From Ectobius pallidus (taxonomy: Eukaryota > Arthropoda > Insecta > Blattodea > Ectobiidae): 64,000 nucleotides of DNA. Below the pieces are notes generated by a model. It saw only the letters and a program-made list of their open reading frames with translations, made no database searches and had not been told where the DNA came from. Position numbers and translations under genes: made by a program. Positions 35,778 through 45,830 of this stretch are shown one piece after another. The DNA is taken from the NCBI GenBank assembly GCA_964059195.1, contig CAXKWD010000007.1, positions 57,165,163 to 57,229,162 on the forward strand. The letters are read 5' to 3'. The number at the start of each line of letters is the position of its first letter. Position 1 is the first letter of the stretch.

Positions 35778-38700
35778 TTACCATGTTGGACAAGTTTTTA
35801 ACAGTCGGCTTGCAGCAGAATTAAATTGTTTAAGATTCATTCCAAATATATCTATATCAAGTGGGTGGATTTGATTGTACCTATTCAAAGTTCTGTTTAT
35901 TGGTGAATTTTTGTGTATTTCTGTGTTTACTCTAGGAGTAAAAAATAGTTTTCTTAATGTACTATTTTTACTGGGTACATATATATAAATTTCTTCTATA
36001 AGGTTTGTATCATCAATATGGGAATTAATTATTTTATACAAAAAACTTAATGACTGACATGCTCTTCTATGTGTTAAAGCTCGGAATTCAAAATTTTCCA
36101 GGAGTTTATCATAATTCATATCCAATGGATAATAGCCACAAACTTTAAACATTAAAAACTTGTGGAATTTATTTTGTACTTTTTCGATTATATTTTTGTT
36201 TTTTACAGTAAATGGATCCCAAATGATAGATCCATATTCCAAATTTTGTCTAACGAGAGAATAATACAAACGAGTTAATGTTTTCTGGCTTAACATGTAT
36301 GAATATCTCATTATGAAACCAAGGATTCCCAATGCTTTCCAAACTGTTAATTCTATATGTTCATTAAATCTTAGATCAGAAGTAAAAACAATACCTAGAT
36401 ATTTTTTACTTTTTACTTGAAGTAATAAAATGTTGTCAATGCTATAATCAAATATAATGGTTTCTTTGCATCTTGCAAATGTCATTTTTTCACATTTTTT
36501 AATATTAAGTGGTAGTTTGTTATCTGTACTCCACTTTGATACTGAATTAATATCAGTTTGAAGCTTATAACAGTCTTCTGCTGAATTTATAGATTTATAT
36601 AATTTGACATCATCAGAAAACATTTGAATACAGAATTTTATCCGGCAAATCGTTTAAAAATAATAAAAATAATAGAGGACCCAGGGTTGATCCTTGAGGT
36701 GAGTGTGTCCGGCTTAAACGTATAACATTTCATCATTTTATTACTAGACACGTATTGATGATATTTATAATCTGTTTGCTTCTACGGGTAGAGTAACTCG
36801 AAATTTTTTTTTAATAACCTAATAAACCTCGATATGAGCACCATTGGTGGCACGGCAGACGTCCAATCTGTATTTCACCTCTCTCCATGTTTTTTGCAGC
36901 ATAGCAGGTCTAACATTTGCGATGGCGCAGATCTGGTAATCACGAACTAGTGTCTGGTAAACCTGATTCTTGACGAACCCCCACAGAAATAGTCGAATGG
37001 CGTAATGTTTGCTCTTCTAGGGGGCCAATCGATCGAAGGACTACCAAGCTGGATTGGGCGAGGTAGTCCTTCGATCGATTGGCCCCCTAGAAGCCCAGAC
37101 ATTACGCCATTCGACTTTTTCGTTAGGGGTTCGTCAAGAATCAGGTTTACCAGACACCAGTTCGTGATCTACCAGATCTGAGCCATCGCAAATGTTAGAC
37201 CTGCAATGCTGCAAAACACACGGAGAGAGGTGGAATACAGATTGGACGTCTGCCGCGTCACTAATGGTGCTCATATCGAGGTTTATAAGGTTAGTAAAAA
37301 ACATTTTGAGTTACTCTACCCGTAGAAGCAAACAGATTGTAAATATCATCAATACTTGTCAAGTAATAAAATAATGAAATGTTATACGTTTAAGCGGGAC
37401 ACACTGCATAGTATCAATTTGTTTCTACTCATCTAATTCAGATGATATGTATTCTGTGAAGTTACATAGATTGGCAATTGTTGATCTCTTAGGCATAAAA
37501 CCGTGTTGTTTTGATGAGATTGATAGTTTAACATCATTGAAAATATGTTTATGTAAAATGCTTTCAAATATTTTGGCTGGTGTTGATAGAATTGCAATGG
37601 GTCTATAGTTTTGTACTAATTTCGTATTTCCTGATTTATAAATGGGTGTAACTTTAGTAAATTTCCACGCATCCGGAAAAATACTCTTTTCAAGTATTTT
37701 ATTATATATCAGGGTTAGTAGATATGCCAATGCTTCTCCACAGCCTTTAAAGATATAGGTGGGTATTTTGTCTGGCCCAGAAGATTTTGTTGATTTTAAC
37801 TGTTTTATGGTCTGTTTCACTTCTGTAATAGTTATTTTTTTCAAATCAAAATAGTCCAATTCGCTATTGATCGCATTAAACATTGGATTGTATGTAGTTT
37901 GGTTTGTGAATACATTGATCTAAAATAGTCTGCATATCCATTTGCAATTTCAACATTTGTTTTTAAAGATTGGCCATTAAATACCATCTCCACATTAGAT
38001 TTGAGTTGTTTTCTTTTACCTTTTATAAAATTCCAAAATTGGTTGGTATTTTGCGATATATTCTCTTCTATATTCTGTAGATAAGACCTATAAGCTAATT
38101 CAATATCATTTTTAATTCGGGCCCTGCAAGCTTTATATAGAAACAAATAGTACTCTGAATCATCTTTCTTCTTTCTGTACTTTTCATTAAGTTTGATATT
38201 TTTTCATAATTTGTTTTGTGAACCAAATGGGATACTTCTGTTTATAACCTCTTGTTTTAGGAACACATTGATCTATAACTGAATGTAGCTTATTGTAAAA
38301 CATAGTAACAATTTGGTTTAAGTCATGGTAGTTATTTAAATCATCCCATGTGCAATCTCTTAAGAGTAAATATAACCTATTAAAATCAGCTCTACAATAA
38401 TTGTATCTATTTATTGATTCTATATTACTTTTGTTACCCCGGGTTGTTCTATAGAGTAAACTTAAAGGTGGGTGATATGTGTCTTTAGGCACTAATTTAT
38501 GATCGTCTTCTGTAATATTTAAATTCATATTTGTTAATACTAAATCTAGCGTTCTTCCATTGATATTTGTTATATTGTTTACTGACTGTAAACCTAAGAG
38601 AGTTAATAATTTATACAGTTCCTTTACCTTATTCCTACCTGTACTAAAATCGCATGAAGCATCACAAATCTCAGGTAAATTGAAGTCACCAAGTACAACA

Positions 38701-39110
38701 GTATTACAACCAAATAAAACTATATTTTGCTCAATTTTCTCATAATGTTCAACGTAAGAGTTCAAGCTGGAGTTTGGAGGAAAATAAACTGTACCTATAA
38801 TATACTTGACACTATTGTAATAGACTTTCACCCAAATTGATTCATTATTTGAGTCTAATGAGAAAATCTGCTCTGGTCTTAATGAAGCTTTAATTGCTAA
38901 TAGAACACCTCCCCCTGGTGTTCGTGAGTCTCTGTCTTTGCGAAAACTACTTATCTGCTATCAAACAATTCAGAATCAAAAATACTATTTGTTAGCCAGG
39001 TCTCTGATAAATTTATAATATCGAAATCAGAGGAGAGAATATTATTGTAAAATATTCTAGACTTAGTTCTTAGACCTCTTACATTTTGGTAGTAAATACT
39101 AAGTGTCGTT
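35778..39110 (-). pseudogene. LINE ORF2: endonuclease and reverse transcriptase, broken
   Basis: The endonuclease starts near 39100 (YYQNVRGLRTK), with DIINLSETWL holding the catalytic Glu, then GTVYFPPNS and LGDFNLPEI with the Asp/Asn pair, in pieces down to 38187. The linker (38146-37841) is followed by RT: SSGPDKIPTYIFK, NYRPIAILS and KQHGFMPKRST (37883-37425). The 702-bp foldback then replaces roughly the motif A region. RT resumes with SPQGSTLGPLLF near 36690 and the catalytic FSDD at 36620. The thumb and C-terminus follow to the stop at 35778 (RLLKTCPTW). That last part, 281 codons, is open. Without motif A the enzyme is dead. Confidence 0.75.
36703..37404. mobile_element. 702-bp foldback element made of two mariner-like 3' ends
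   Basis: Near-perfect palindrome: left arm 36703-37045, right arm 37062-37404 (343 bases each), with a 16-base loop. Ends read GTGTGTCC(G/C)GCTTAAACG. Within each arm, reading outward from the centre, is the C-terminal coding region of an IS630/Tc1-mariner-type transposase, with WPPRSPDITPFDFF (the last catalytic region) and GAHIEV near the end. So two copies of the transposon 3' end are joined tail to tail, with no intact transposase. It sits in the LINE RT, where about 70-80 codons are missing. Confidence 0.8.
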
Positions 39111-39279
39111 GGATTACTCACTGTCTATAGATAATGGGAGTCAAACTTATATAGAATTTTGAAATGTTTGTAGGTCTTCTTCTGATGCAATAGCCTGGAT
39201 AGGTGTTGCTTGGCCTTTCCTCATGAAGATTCTCCCAATACGTGTCCACAAGAATTTTACATTGGAAATTCGTCGCACT

Positions 39280-40416
39280 TCACGGCATTTCGCTAGGAGA
39301 CGTCTTCTTGTGGGGCAGATTCAGTACAATCTCTTCCTCTGAGAGATTCACTATACTAACTGGAATTGTATACATCTTATTTAACTTCACATACACCTGC
39401 TGGGACGGATTTTCTAATTTACTCTCTGCGCAAAATTTCTGTTTGCCAAGGAACTGCGCATGATCCTTCCCAAGGCGTCCTTGGTTCGAGCTCTCTCCTA
39501 CGGGGTTGAGAGGCTGAACTGCTTGTGTCCCACAAGAACACCTTTGTGCGATCGTCTCTCCCATTAACTTTTCTGTTCCTGACGCAGACCACCGCCCACT
39601 GGAAGATTGAGTACTTTGATGCCATTCGTCCTTCGGAATTTCACGAGGCTCTGAGGGAACACATTGGGGACTTTCTGTCAACAGGGAGCAATTCCCCGGG
39701 GTACCAAAAGGATCCTTACACAATTTCACAATAGCGCGCGGTGAATATAAACCTGGTAGTAGGGCTTCTACCGGTTCGAACACTGCATAAGGGGAATCTG
39801 CAGGGATGTTGCGCCCAACAGCCCTAGCACGGACTATCGTCCCAACAAACGGAGAGCATGCAACCATTTCCGTTAGGATGACCGATGCAAACCAACCTGG
39901 AAAGTTATCCAGACCAGGCTCCTCGAGCTCAGTGCGGCCATCTGTAGGGTCCAATGCCTGAAGCGGGGTGATCAATCCCTGAGCAGAGGGTTCCCTGCAG
40001 CCCATTCCATCTCGCTCGTCGACAGGCGAGACAGCACCCAGCCAGCTACATATCAGAGGAATCGGCTGGCCTCCCACCAAGAGGCAGTTAGTTTGCAAGT
40101 CTAGTTGCGCTCCAACCTTTCGTAGGAAGTCGACACCCAGTATCCCATCTCCAGGGGAACTCAAGTCACTCACTAAAAATTCATGTTCATAGGACCTCTC
40201 GTTAACATAAAACGTGACTTTCCGTACACCGTCCAGCTCTAAATCTGTTCCAGTTATACCCCTAGCCGTTATACTACTTTCTTCAAGTCGTGCAGAACTT
40301 ACTGTAGGTTTTAACAATGACACAGCGGCTCCGGTATCCGCTAATAGCTTACGCTTCGTTCCCTCTATTTCTACTTCTAGCAGCAGTCCCGTCGCCGGAC
40401 TAATCGCTGCTGGCAC
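39280..40416 (-). pseudogene. E1 protease and adjoining pol N-terminus
   Basis: Open for 378 codons. The retropepsin active site KLLADTGAAVSLL lies near residue 30, with the flap region following and GILGVDFLRK as the second conserved hydrophobic-Gly block. It cleaves the Gag-Pol polyprotein. It lies in a different frame from gag (which stops at 40434), as expected for translational frameshifting. The remaining 250 residues are a long linker of low similarity, and the frame stops where the LINE interrupts pol. This is one of the better preserved viral frames here. Confidence 0.7.
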
Positions 40417-40433
40417 GTCTTCTTGCTTCGGCT

Positions 40434-41385
40434 CTACTTTGGGAAGACCGACGGGGTTGTTTTGGTCCCCCCTACCCCGTTTAAACCTTGGCGCCCCTCT
40501 CGCCTTTTCTTACAATATTTAGCTATATGCCCCAACTCCCGACAGTTATAACATTGGTAACCCCTACGACCACTCGCGCTCCGGTAACCGTCGTTACCCC
40601 CTCGCGCTCCTTGCGCGGGACTCGATCCATTGGGACCAGGATCACGTGAAAGCCATCCTTGCTGTGCATTACTGCCACTAGCGTTTCTTTCACTCCAGTT
40701 ATTCCTATAACCTTGTCTATTATTACTATTATTATTGTTGTTGCTCCAATGTCCTCGTCCTGCTGCCCTAGAACCACCACCACCTTTATTTTGCGACTGT
40801 ACGCCTCGACTTTCGTAAGTAAACACTTGCGCGTGAGCCTAAATGCGCGTTTTATCTATCTTTGTTTCTGCCTGGGCTGCCATGGTGGCTATCTTTATCG
40901 CTTTATCCATTGTCTCGGGCATTTGGTACTTTACTTGCAACCCAGGGTTCCCCTTTAACCCGTTAATAAAACTAGCTAGTAACCTTTTCTCTGCTTCTTC
41001 ATTAATTGCCCTTTGTTCAGTCTCATCATCGACTGTTCTAATAGTTTGTCTACTTAAACGACGCAGACGGTCAGCAAAGCCTGCAATCGACTCATCCCTT
41101 CCCTGTGTCGCTGCCTGCAACTGCGAGTAATAAAAAAAATCAGTGTGCTGCTCTTTAAATCGCTCCTTAAATATCTCTTTTAACCTCGTGAACGTAATTT
41201 CTGCTTGCAATTCGGGGTGTGTATCAACAAATGTCTGAGCAGCTCCTAACACTTTCATAATAACTAATCGAACTTTATCTTTATCGGTTAAATTACCCAA
41301 CTCGGCTGCAGTTTCTATATTTCTCAAAAAATTTGCAACCGGTCTACCGCTTTTAGGACCCCATCCTTGTATTCATCCAGCCACA
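40434..41385 (-). pseudogene. E1 gag: capsid and nucleocapsid
   Basis: The capsid part is readable from about 41380 and open from the ATG-equivalent at 41327 to 40839 (FFYYSQLQAATQGRDESI, then a Glu/Arg-rich helix region and ASFINGLKG). An in-frame TAG at 40839 separates it from the nucleocapsid part (40826-40434). That part is rich in Gly, Asn and Arg and ends with one zinc knuckle, CYNCRELGHIAKYC. Upstream of about 41385 the frame meets a stop and no N-terminal gag sequence follows; the + strand exon occupies that place instead. Confidence 0.75.
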
Positions 41386-41475
41386 GCCAGATCCTTCACC
41401 CTAGTTTCCTGTGCTTGGCCATGGCAAGCACATCACTATCACAACTAATGTACTTTAATTTCTTGACTGTTTCAG

Positions 41476-41745
41476 TTGATGCCGACCCTGGGTGAAAGGG
41501 CCACCTATCTAGAGGTTGTACGTCGCCGCGTCTGCCGACGATGCCGTAGGGTGGAGGAGGTGACCTACCCGGTGGTGATCTCCCTGGCCCACGTTCCTTG
41601 GCGTAGGTTCCAAAACTGGCCCTTCCTTCAGGCGGATTGCGTCCCGGATGAGGCTTTTAGCTTCCGGGTGCTGTCCGCCGAAGGAATGCGGCGGGTCTCC
41701 GAGGAAAACGAACGGGCGGGTCGGTGCGGGGCCTACCGCCGATAA
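41476..41745 (+). CDS. Candidate antisense exon 2 within provirus E1
   Basis: An intact GC-rich 89-codon frame on the + strand, antisense to the virus. It begins directly at a strong acceptor: pyrimidine-rich CTTTAATTTCTTGACTGTTTCAG with an ACTAATG branch-like word about 30 bases ahead. It ends with TAA, and AATAAA follows at 41772-41777. The protein has an Arg/Cys-rich helix-like run (VVRRRVCRRCRRVEEV), then YPVVISLAHVPWRRF, FLQADCVPDEAFSFRV and a charged C-terminus. The basic run could bind RNA or act as a nuclear signal. Codon use is G/C-ending, unlike the AT-rich neighbours. The phase matches the candidate exon at 29715-29967. Family not recognised. Alternatively it is a captured host fragment. 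Confidence 0.5.
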   Translation: MMPTLGERATYLEVVRRRVCRRCRRVEEVTYPVVISLAHVPWRRFQNWPFLQADCVPDEAFSFRVLSAEGMRRVSEENERAGRCGAYRR

Positions 41746-41986
41746 AAAAAATAACTGACTGAATTGATTTAAATAAATATAATATAATAAACTATATCAA
41801 TGGTCTCTTTATTTACTGGTGTAAAAATGAAACCCGCATATCCTCACTCCTAGAATTAGCAGTACTATACATAGGCAGATAGTCTTTTCTCTCTATCTCC
41901 AAAGTGTTATAGTCGTGTGTGGGTGGTATATATCTAATTACAATCCTCACTTCTAATTAAAAAATTACAGCCAAACCTTCTCCGTG
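41746..41986. other. Antisense exon 3' end and E1 leader
   Basis: Starts with an A run and AT-rich sequence containing AATAAA at 41772-41777, a plausible poly(A) site for the + strand ORF. The rest shows no coding potential on either strand. Confidence 0.4.
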
Positions 41987-42274
41987 TTAGTATTTATAAA
42001 TCTTCTGGATGGGAACGTTAAAGTGTTTAGGACGACCCTCGAATGCAATATCTAACCTGGACTCAGCTATAAGTCCTCTAAATTTATGTTCGTGCTCCTG
42101 TATCCTAGATACATCTATATCTGTAAATTTCTTGAAAAATCTTTCCACTAATTCCTTGGCATACTTAGTGGATCCATGCACGGCTAACGTATTCGACACA
42201 GGAAGTACTCTCACTAAGAGAAGTGTAAACTCTTTATCACAGGGATCTCGACGTTTCCAACAACACAACGCCAT
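41987..42274 (-). CDS. E1 95-aa ORF between primer site and gag
   Basis: First ORF after the 5' LTR on the virus strand, starting MALCCWKRRDPCDKEF about 200 bases downstream of the primer binding site. It is intact for 95 codons. The composition is protein-like (VERFFKKFTDIDVSRIQEHE) and ends in PKHFNVPIQKIYKY. It could be the N-terminus of gag cut off by the antisense exon region, or a separate leader protein. No known family is recognised. Confidence 0.4.
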   Translation of the reverse strand: MALCCWKRRDPCDKEFTLLLVRVLPVSNTLAVHGSTKYAKELVERFFKKFTDIDVSRIQEHEHKFRGLIAESRLDIAFEGRPKHFNVPIQKIYKY

Positions 42275-42470
42275 ATAAATTCTTTATTTCTATTATTCTT
42301 ACTTGGAACACCTATAATTATATTATCACATTATACTATACTATCACTTTATATTACTCTTGTTCACTAATAATCATAACGTAGGCTACAAAATATTTTA
42401 TCTTCTGTACTCTTCTAAGCTTAGGTTCGTGGAGATTAATGATAGTTTAACTAAAAATTAATCCCTAAAA

Positions 42471-42481
42471 CGCTGCCACCA
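42471..42481 (-). promoter_or_regulatory. E1 primer binding site, tRNA-Leu type
   Basis: Two bases inside the 5' LTR, the - strand reads TGGTGGCAGCG. This is complementary to a tRNA 3' end CGCTGCCACCA, as in insect tRNA-Leu (acceptor CGCTGCCA plus CCA). The match is 11 bases, then diverges. Confidence 0.6.
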
Positions 42482-42483
42482 GT

Positions 42484-43520
42484 TGTCATGCCTGGGAAAA
42501 GGGACAGGAAATTAGCCGAGCACCCCTGATTGCCTTAAAACTAGGAATTATCGGGTAATGTAGATTAATAGTCCGCACTATCACAAGTACAATATTTATT
42601 AACTATAAACATAAAATAACACACGTTTAGAATAAAAATGATTAAAAAACAAATAAAACAGATTTCTTCTGAAATCATTGCTTGAGTTTAGTTCTACTCG
42701 TACAAACTATCAATATTCTTTAAAGCTAAACCTCTTACAAAGCAATTATATTCTTCCTATAATATTATGAGTATAATATTTATATTAGCTACTCGCGAGG
42801 GCAGTTCAGACTGAGCTAACAGCTATTTACTTACAAGTACAATAGAAAAGCAATCTGTCCATCTCTTGGCTGAGGTAGGTACAGACGTTCTTCAACTGCG
42901 ACCCGGGGTGATACTTCTTTTATCTCCTCCTCCCGCCGGGGGCGTACTATCTGTATCTGATGCTAGCTCTCAAATCGTACTCTGTTATCATATAATCTCG
43001 GTAGGAGTTTATATACTAATCTGTACATCCGGCCTACAAGGCTAGCGGATGTGATCTGGGCAGTTCAGACTGAGCTATTCTTAGAATCGTCATAGCAAAG
43101 GAATTTTAATTGCCATTTTAATGGAATTCAAATATTAGCCAGTCTGACCCTCGGATACACATAATCAATTAGTACAAAAATTAATGAGTGTTGACATACA
43201 TAAAACTAATTAAATCACACTTGACTACAATGAACTTGTTACATCGCAGGATGTGTGTAGGAGTTTATACAAGGAATACAATTTTTATAATATTTAATTA
43301 GCACACAGCATATGACTTGTTCTTATCTTCCTGTAACACAGGATGTAGCTTCCTCTCTCCAACAGACTGGGTATTTATCTCTAAACAAATTACCTTTGCG
43401 ATTTTATACTAACAATTAATAAATACAAATAAACATTAAAATCAATATGAATTAATGAACATAAAAAAATTAATAAAATTACACATGATGTTACTCATTA
43501 AGATGGCCCATGACATCACA
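42484..43520 (-). repeat. E1 5' LTR (right in window)
   Basis: Partner of 28530-29563. At 43061-43077 it carries GCAGTTCAGACTGAGCTA in place of a different sequence in the other LTR. The same words occur 260 bases away at 42801-42818 within this LTR, so the difference is a local templated copy. Confidence 0.9.
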
Positions 43521-43682
43521 CATCACACACTAACCTACTGAACAAATCTATACTTGAACTACTATTCATTGCTCAGTCCAAAACACTATTACATTCCTAT
43601 GTAATAATACTCTGAAACACTGATTCTACCAACCAAAATTAATAATAAAATTCCTAAAAGTGAAATTTGGAATCGCGTTTAA

Positions 43683-44343
43683 CACATTCGCTACCGTGCA
43701 CGCCATTTGGCGTGGAAGAAAAGCCAAAACTTCCCTCCCGTCCACGCCAGCTGGCGTTTAAGCGCCCGTGCCAATTTTTTTGTATATTTCTTTAAGGAAA
43801 TGGTGAAGGTCGTAGTTTCCATTTACGGCAAAGATAGGGGGTGAATACACTTGCTAGTTTCCATTTAAGGCAATAGATGGTGGGTGAATACACTTGCTGG
43901 ATTTACAGAAACCCTAAAATTATGTCGTTGACCTCCTGACAACAAAAGAATTCCATGTGCTTTTGAAGACCAGTTTCGCAACGCTGGTCAGTAGCGTGAA
44001 GAATGGCTAGCATTAGGCTTAGTGGTAATTCCGTGTGCAGTGACAAAAGAGATAAATGTGATTATAGGCGTAGGCCATTATCAGGTGAAGAGATAGACAA
44101 ATTATTATTCAACAATGATCGTAGTGTTGAATTAATCCCGTCTTCTGCAGCACCGCGGCCACTCAACAAACACAGAAGTCGTCCTGAAAGTATGTAAAAT
44201 TTTTATGCAATAATTTCATATACTTTTCAAGAAAAACTGAAAATATTGAGATACTGTAAATTCATGTGTATGTTTAGATGGCCATTTAAAAATCCCTGGG
44301 CTGGGGCATTTAAAGAGCTGGCAGGTAGTCAGTAGTGAATGTG
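43683..44343 (+). mobile_element. Mini piggyBac-like element
   Basis: Bounded by TTAA at 43679-43682 and 44344-44347, the piggyBac target. Ends are CACATTCGCTACCG on the left and, reversed, CACATTCACTACTG on the right. Just inside the left end are two hairpins, CACGCCATTTGGCGTG and CACGCCAGCTGGCG. The interior retains one short N-terminal coding piece and no transposase core, so this is an internally deleted, non-autonomous copy of 661 bp. Confidence 0.8.
44003..44197 (+). pseudogene. piggyBac transposase N-terminal remnant
   Basis: 64 codons starting MASIRLSGNSVCSDKRD, with RPLSGEEIDKLLFNNDRSVE, the short acidic helix typical of piggyBac-family N-termini, then a Pro/Arg-rich end. The catalytic DDE domain is absent. 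A TATGTAAAA following the last codons may be a relict splice donor of the first coding exon. Confidence 0.5.
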
Positions 44344-44347
44344 TTAA

Positions 44348-44959
44348 GGTCCACACCGGAGGAGAATGAAGATAGTAACACCTCAAACAGAAGAACGAGG
44401 AGGGAGAGGATATCGCCAGAAAACTAAGCGAAATTACAACAAGAGTGGGTCATTTGATGAATAGGCCTATGCATTCAAATAGATTCAGAAGTTGCGGATT
44501 ATTACAAATTAACTATCAAGAAAGCATCTTAGATATGGCTGCAAATATCTTAATACATATTCAATCATGTATCTGTGAAGGACTTTTCCAAATTTGAATT
44601 CTTCACTTATTTTCTCTTACACGTAATGTAATACTATATGCTTAGTACGCATATAGTAAGCATTGCTTACGCATCGTTCAAGTTTCACCGTTGGAATCTA
44701 TGATAATGACCTTAGCTCAGATCTATTTCTTGTTAAACATTCCTTTAACTATGTGAGTGCCCTGACTAAAGAAAATAAACATACACACAAATGCTACAGT
44801 TCCAAATTGTGTATAACAGCATTCCTACGTTCACACACCACTAGTAACTCACGTAAAAACTTTAAGTTTATTTCTCAATATTTATTCTTAAACTCTTTCT
44901 TCTTTTATTCTGTTTTGAGGACTTTTCTATTTTATGGTCACATATTCCTCTATAATTGC
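44348..44959. other. No gene seen
   Basis: AT-rich DNA. The ORF starting at 44663 is composed of random-looking codons and overlaps the LINE relic downstream. Confidence 0.35.
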
Positions 44960-45830
44960 CTTTATCCTTCCTATCTCCGTTCTTATGTATGGGCGTTAAG
45001 TAACCTAGTTTCATTTCATCCGGTAATTTTCCCCTTTTAGGATTTTATTTATGAATTTAGTTAATACTGTAACTACTTTTGGTCCTCCATATTTTAGTAG
45101 CTCTAAATTGATTCCTCCTGGTCCATGAGCTTTCCTATTTTTCCTTCTTTTATTGCATGTGCTACTTCCTCATTTGATACTTCTAGTCCCGTATCTTCAA
45201 ATACTCCTGTGGTTTCTTCTATAAATTCTTTTCTCCCTTCTTGTAATAACTTTCCAAAATATTCTTCTATTGAAATCATCTCTAATTTTGCTTTATGCTT
45301 GGTTTCTTTTCCCAAAATTTATAAGTCGCCTAATCTAATCTGATGATATATAAATTAAAGATGGAATTGTAGTATATTATACGTATTATAAGCCTATTAT
45401 TGTCTAAAGTGTCTTTAGCCCCACAGCTCTCCTAAACATGTATACGCGATTTGTAGTTTTTCTGATGCACTTATTTTTCCTTTTGGCCTTACGAGTATTA
45501 TTTTAATCCTTATTGTGGCTAGTATTGTATTTTCGAGTGTAAATGTTTCGTCGGTACTGTTAATTTTAGTTTCTATAGGCAGGTAATGACATACTTTTGG
45601 CTCATTACTGTTTTATTCAGGACAATGCGATCTCAATTTTCTCTCAATTTTAGTTTTCTTATAATTCTCTCTTCGTGTTCTTTCTTCATTTGGCTCATTT
45701 ATTCTTTATCATGTTTTCTATTACTTCTTTTAACTTCTCCATTTGTTCTGTTTGGTAGTTTTGTTTTGTTTGTTTGCAATTCAGAAAGTTTTTGTCAATT
45801 TGTTTGAGTTCTATGAATCATGGATCAAAT
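44960..45830 (-). pseudogene. Degenerate LINE relic (RTE/jockey-like ORF pieces)
   Basis: On the - strand, 45315-45103 reads EYFGKLLQEGRKEF, then GLEVSNEEVAHAIKEGKIGK, the linker and first strand of a LINE RT ahead of the K-x-G-K-A-x-G-P region. Further pieces, with stops, run to about 44960. At about 45830-45590 a Lys/Glu-rich coiled-coil-like stretch (MEKLKEVIENMIKNK) resembles a LINE ORF1. The endonuclease is missing, so this is a heavily deleted copy. Confidence 0.5.

Larger units (their letters stand above)
35441..39260 (-). mobile_element. jockey/CR1-like LINE inserted in E1 pol
   Basis: A non-LTR element on the - strand lies between the E1 protease (ends 39280) and the RT start (35436). 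The 3' end is a (TTTA)n block at 35441-35463 on the + strand, i.e. an (ATAA)n tail. A short AACATTAC...GTAATTGGGTG hairpin-like 3' UTR lies next to it. Order from 39260: an ORF1 C-terminal fragment (KFLWTRIGRIFMRKGQATP), endonuclease, RT split by a foldback element, and a C-terminal domain. It is 5' truncated within ORF1. The RT (FSDDVKLYKS) is of the jockey/CR1 kind. Confidence 0.75.
28530..43520 (-). mobile_element. Errantivirus-like provirus E1 (Ty3/gypsy with env)
   Basis: Full-length LTR element on the - strand: LTR (43520-42484), tRNA-type primer site, small ORF, gag, protease, RT/RNase H, integrase, env, polypurine tract, LTR (29563-28530). Env resembles the baculovirus F-protein type typical of insect errantiviruses. 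Every viral gene is broken by stops or frameshifts. A LINE (35441-39260, itself holding a foldback) and a SINE have inserted in pol. The flanks share only CAT (28527-28529 and 43521-43523), so no clean 4-6-bp target duplication is seen. Two + strand ORFs lie antisense just inside the LTRs. Confidence 0.9.

Noticed and set aside
39242..41130. + strand ORFs opposite gag and protease (for example 39525-39734, 40214-40522, 40843-41130)
   Set aside because: They mirror well-supported viral frames on the - strand and lack splice or composition signals like those of the two antisense exons.
44663..45040. 125-codon + strand ORF
   Set aside because: Phe/Ser/Leu-rich, lies antisense to a LINE relic and has no protein features.
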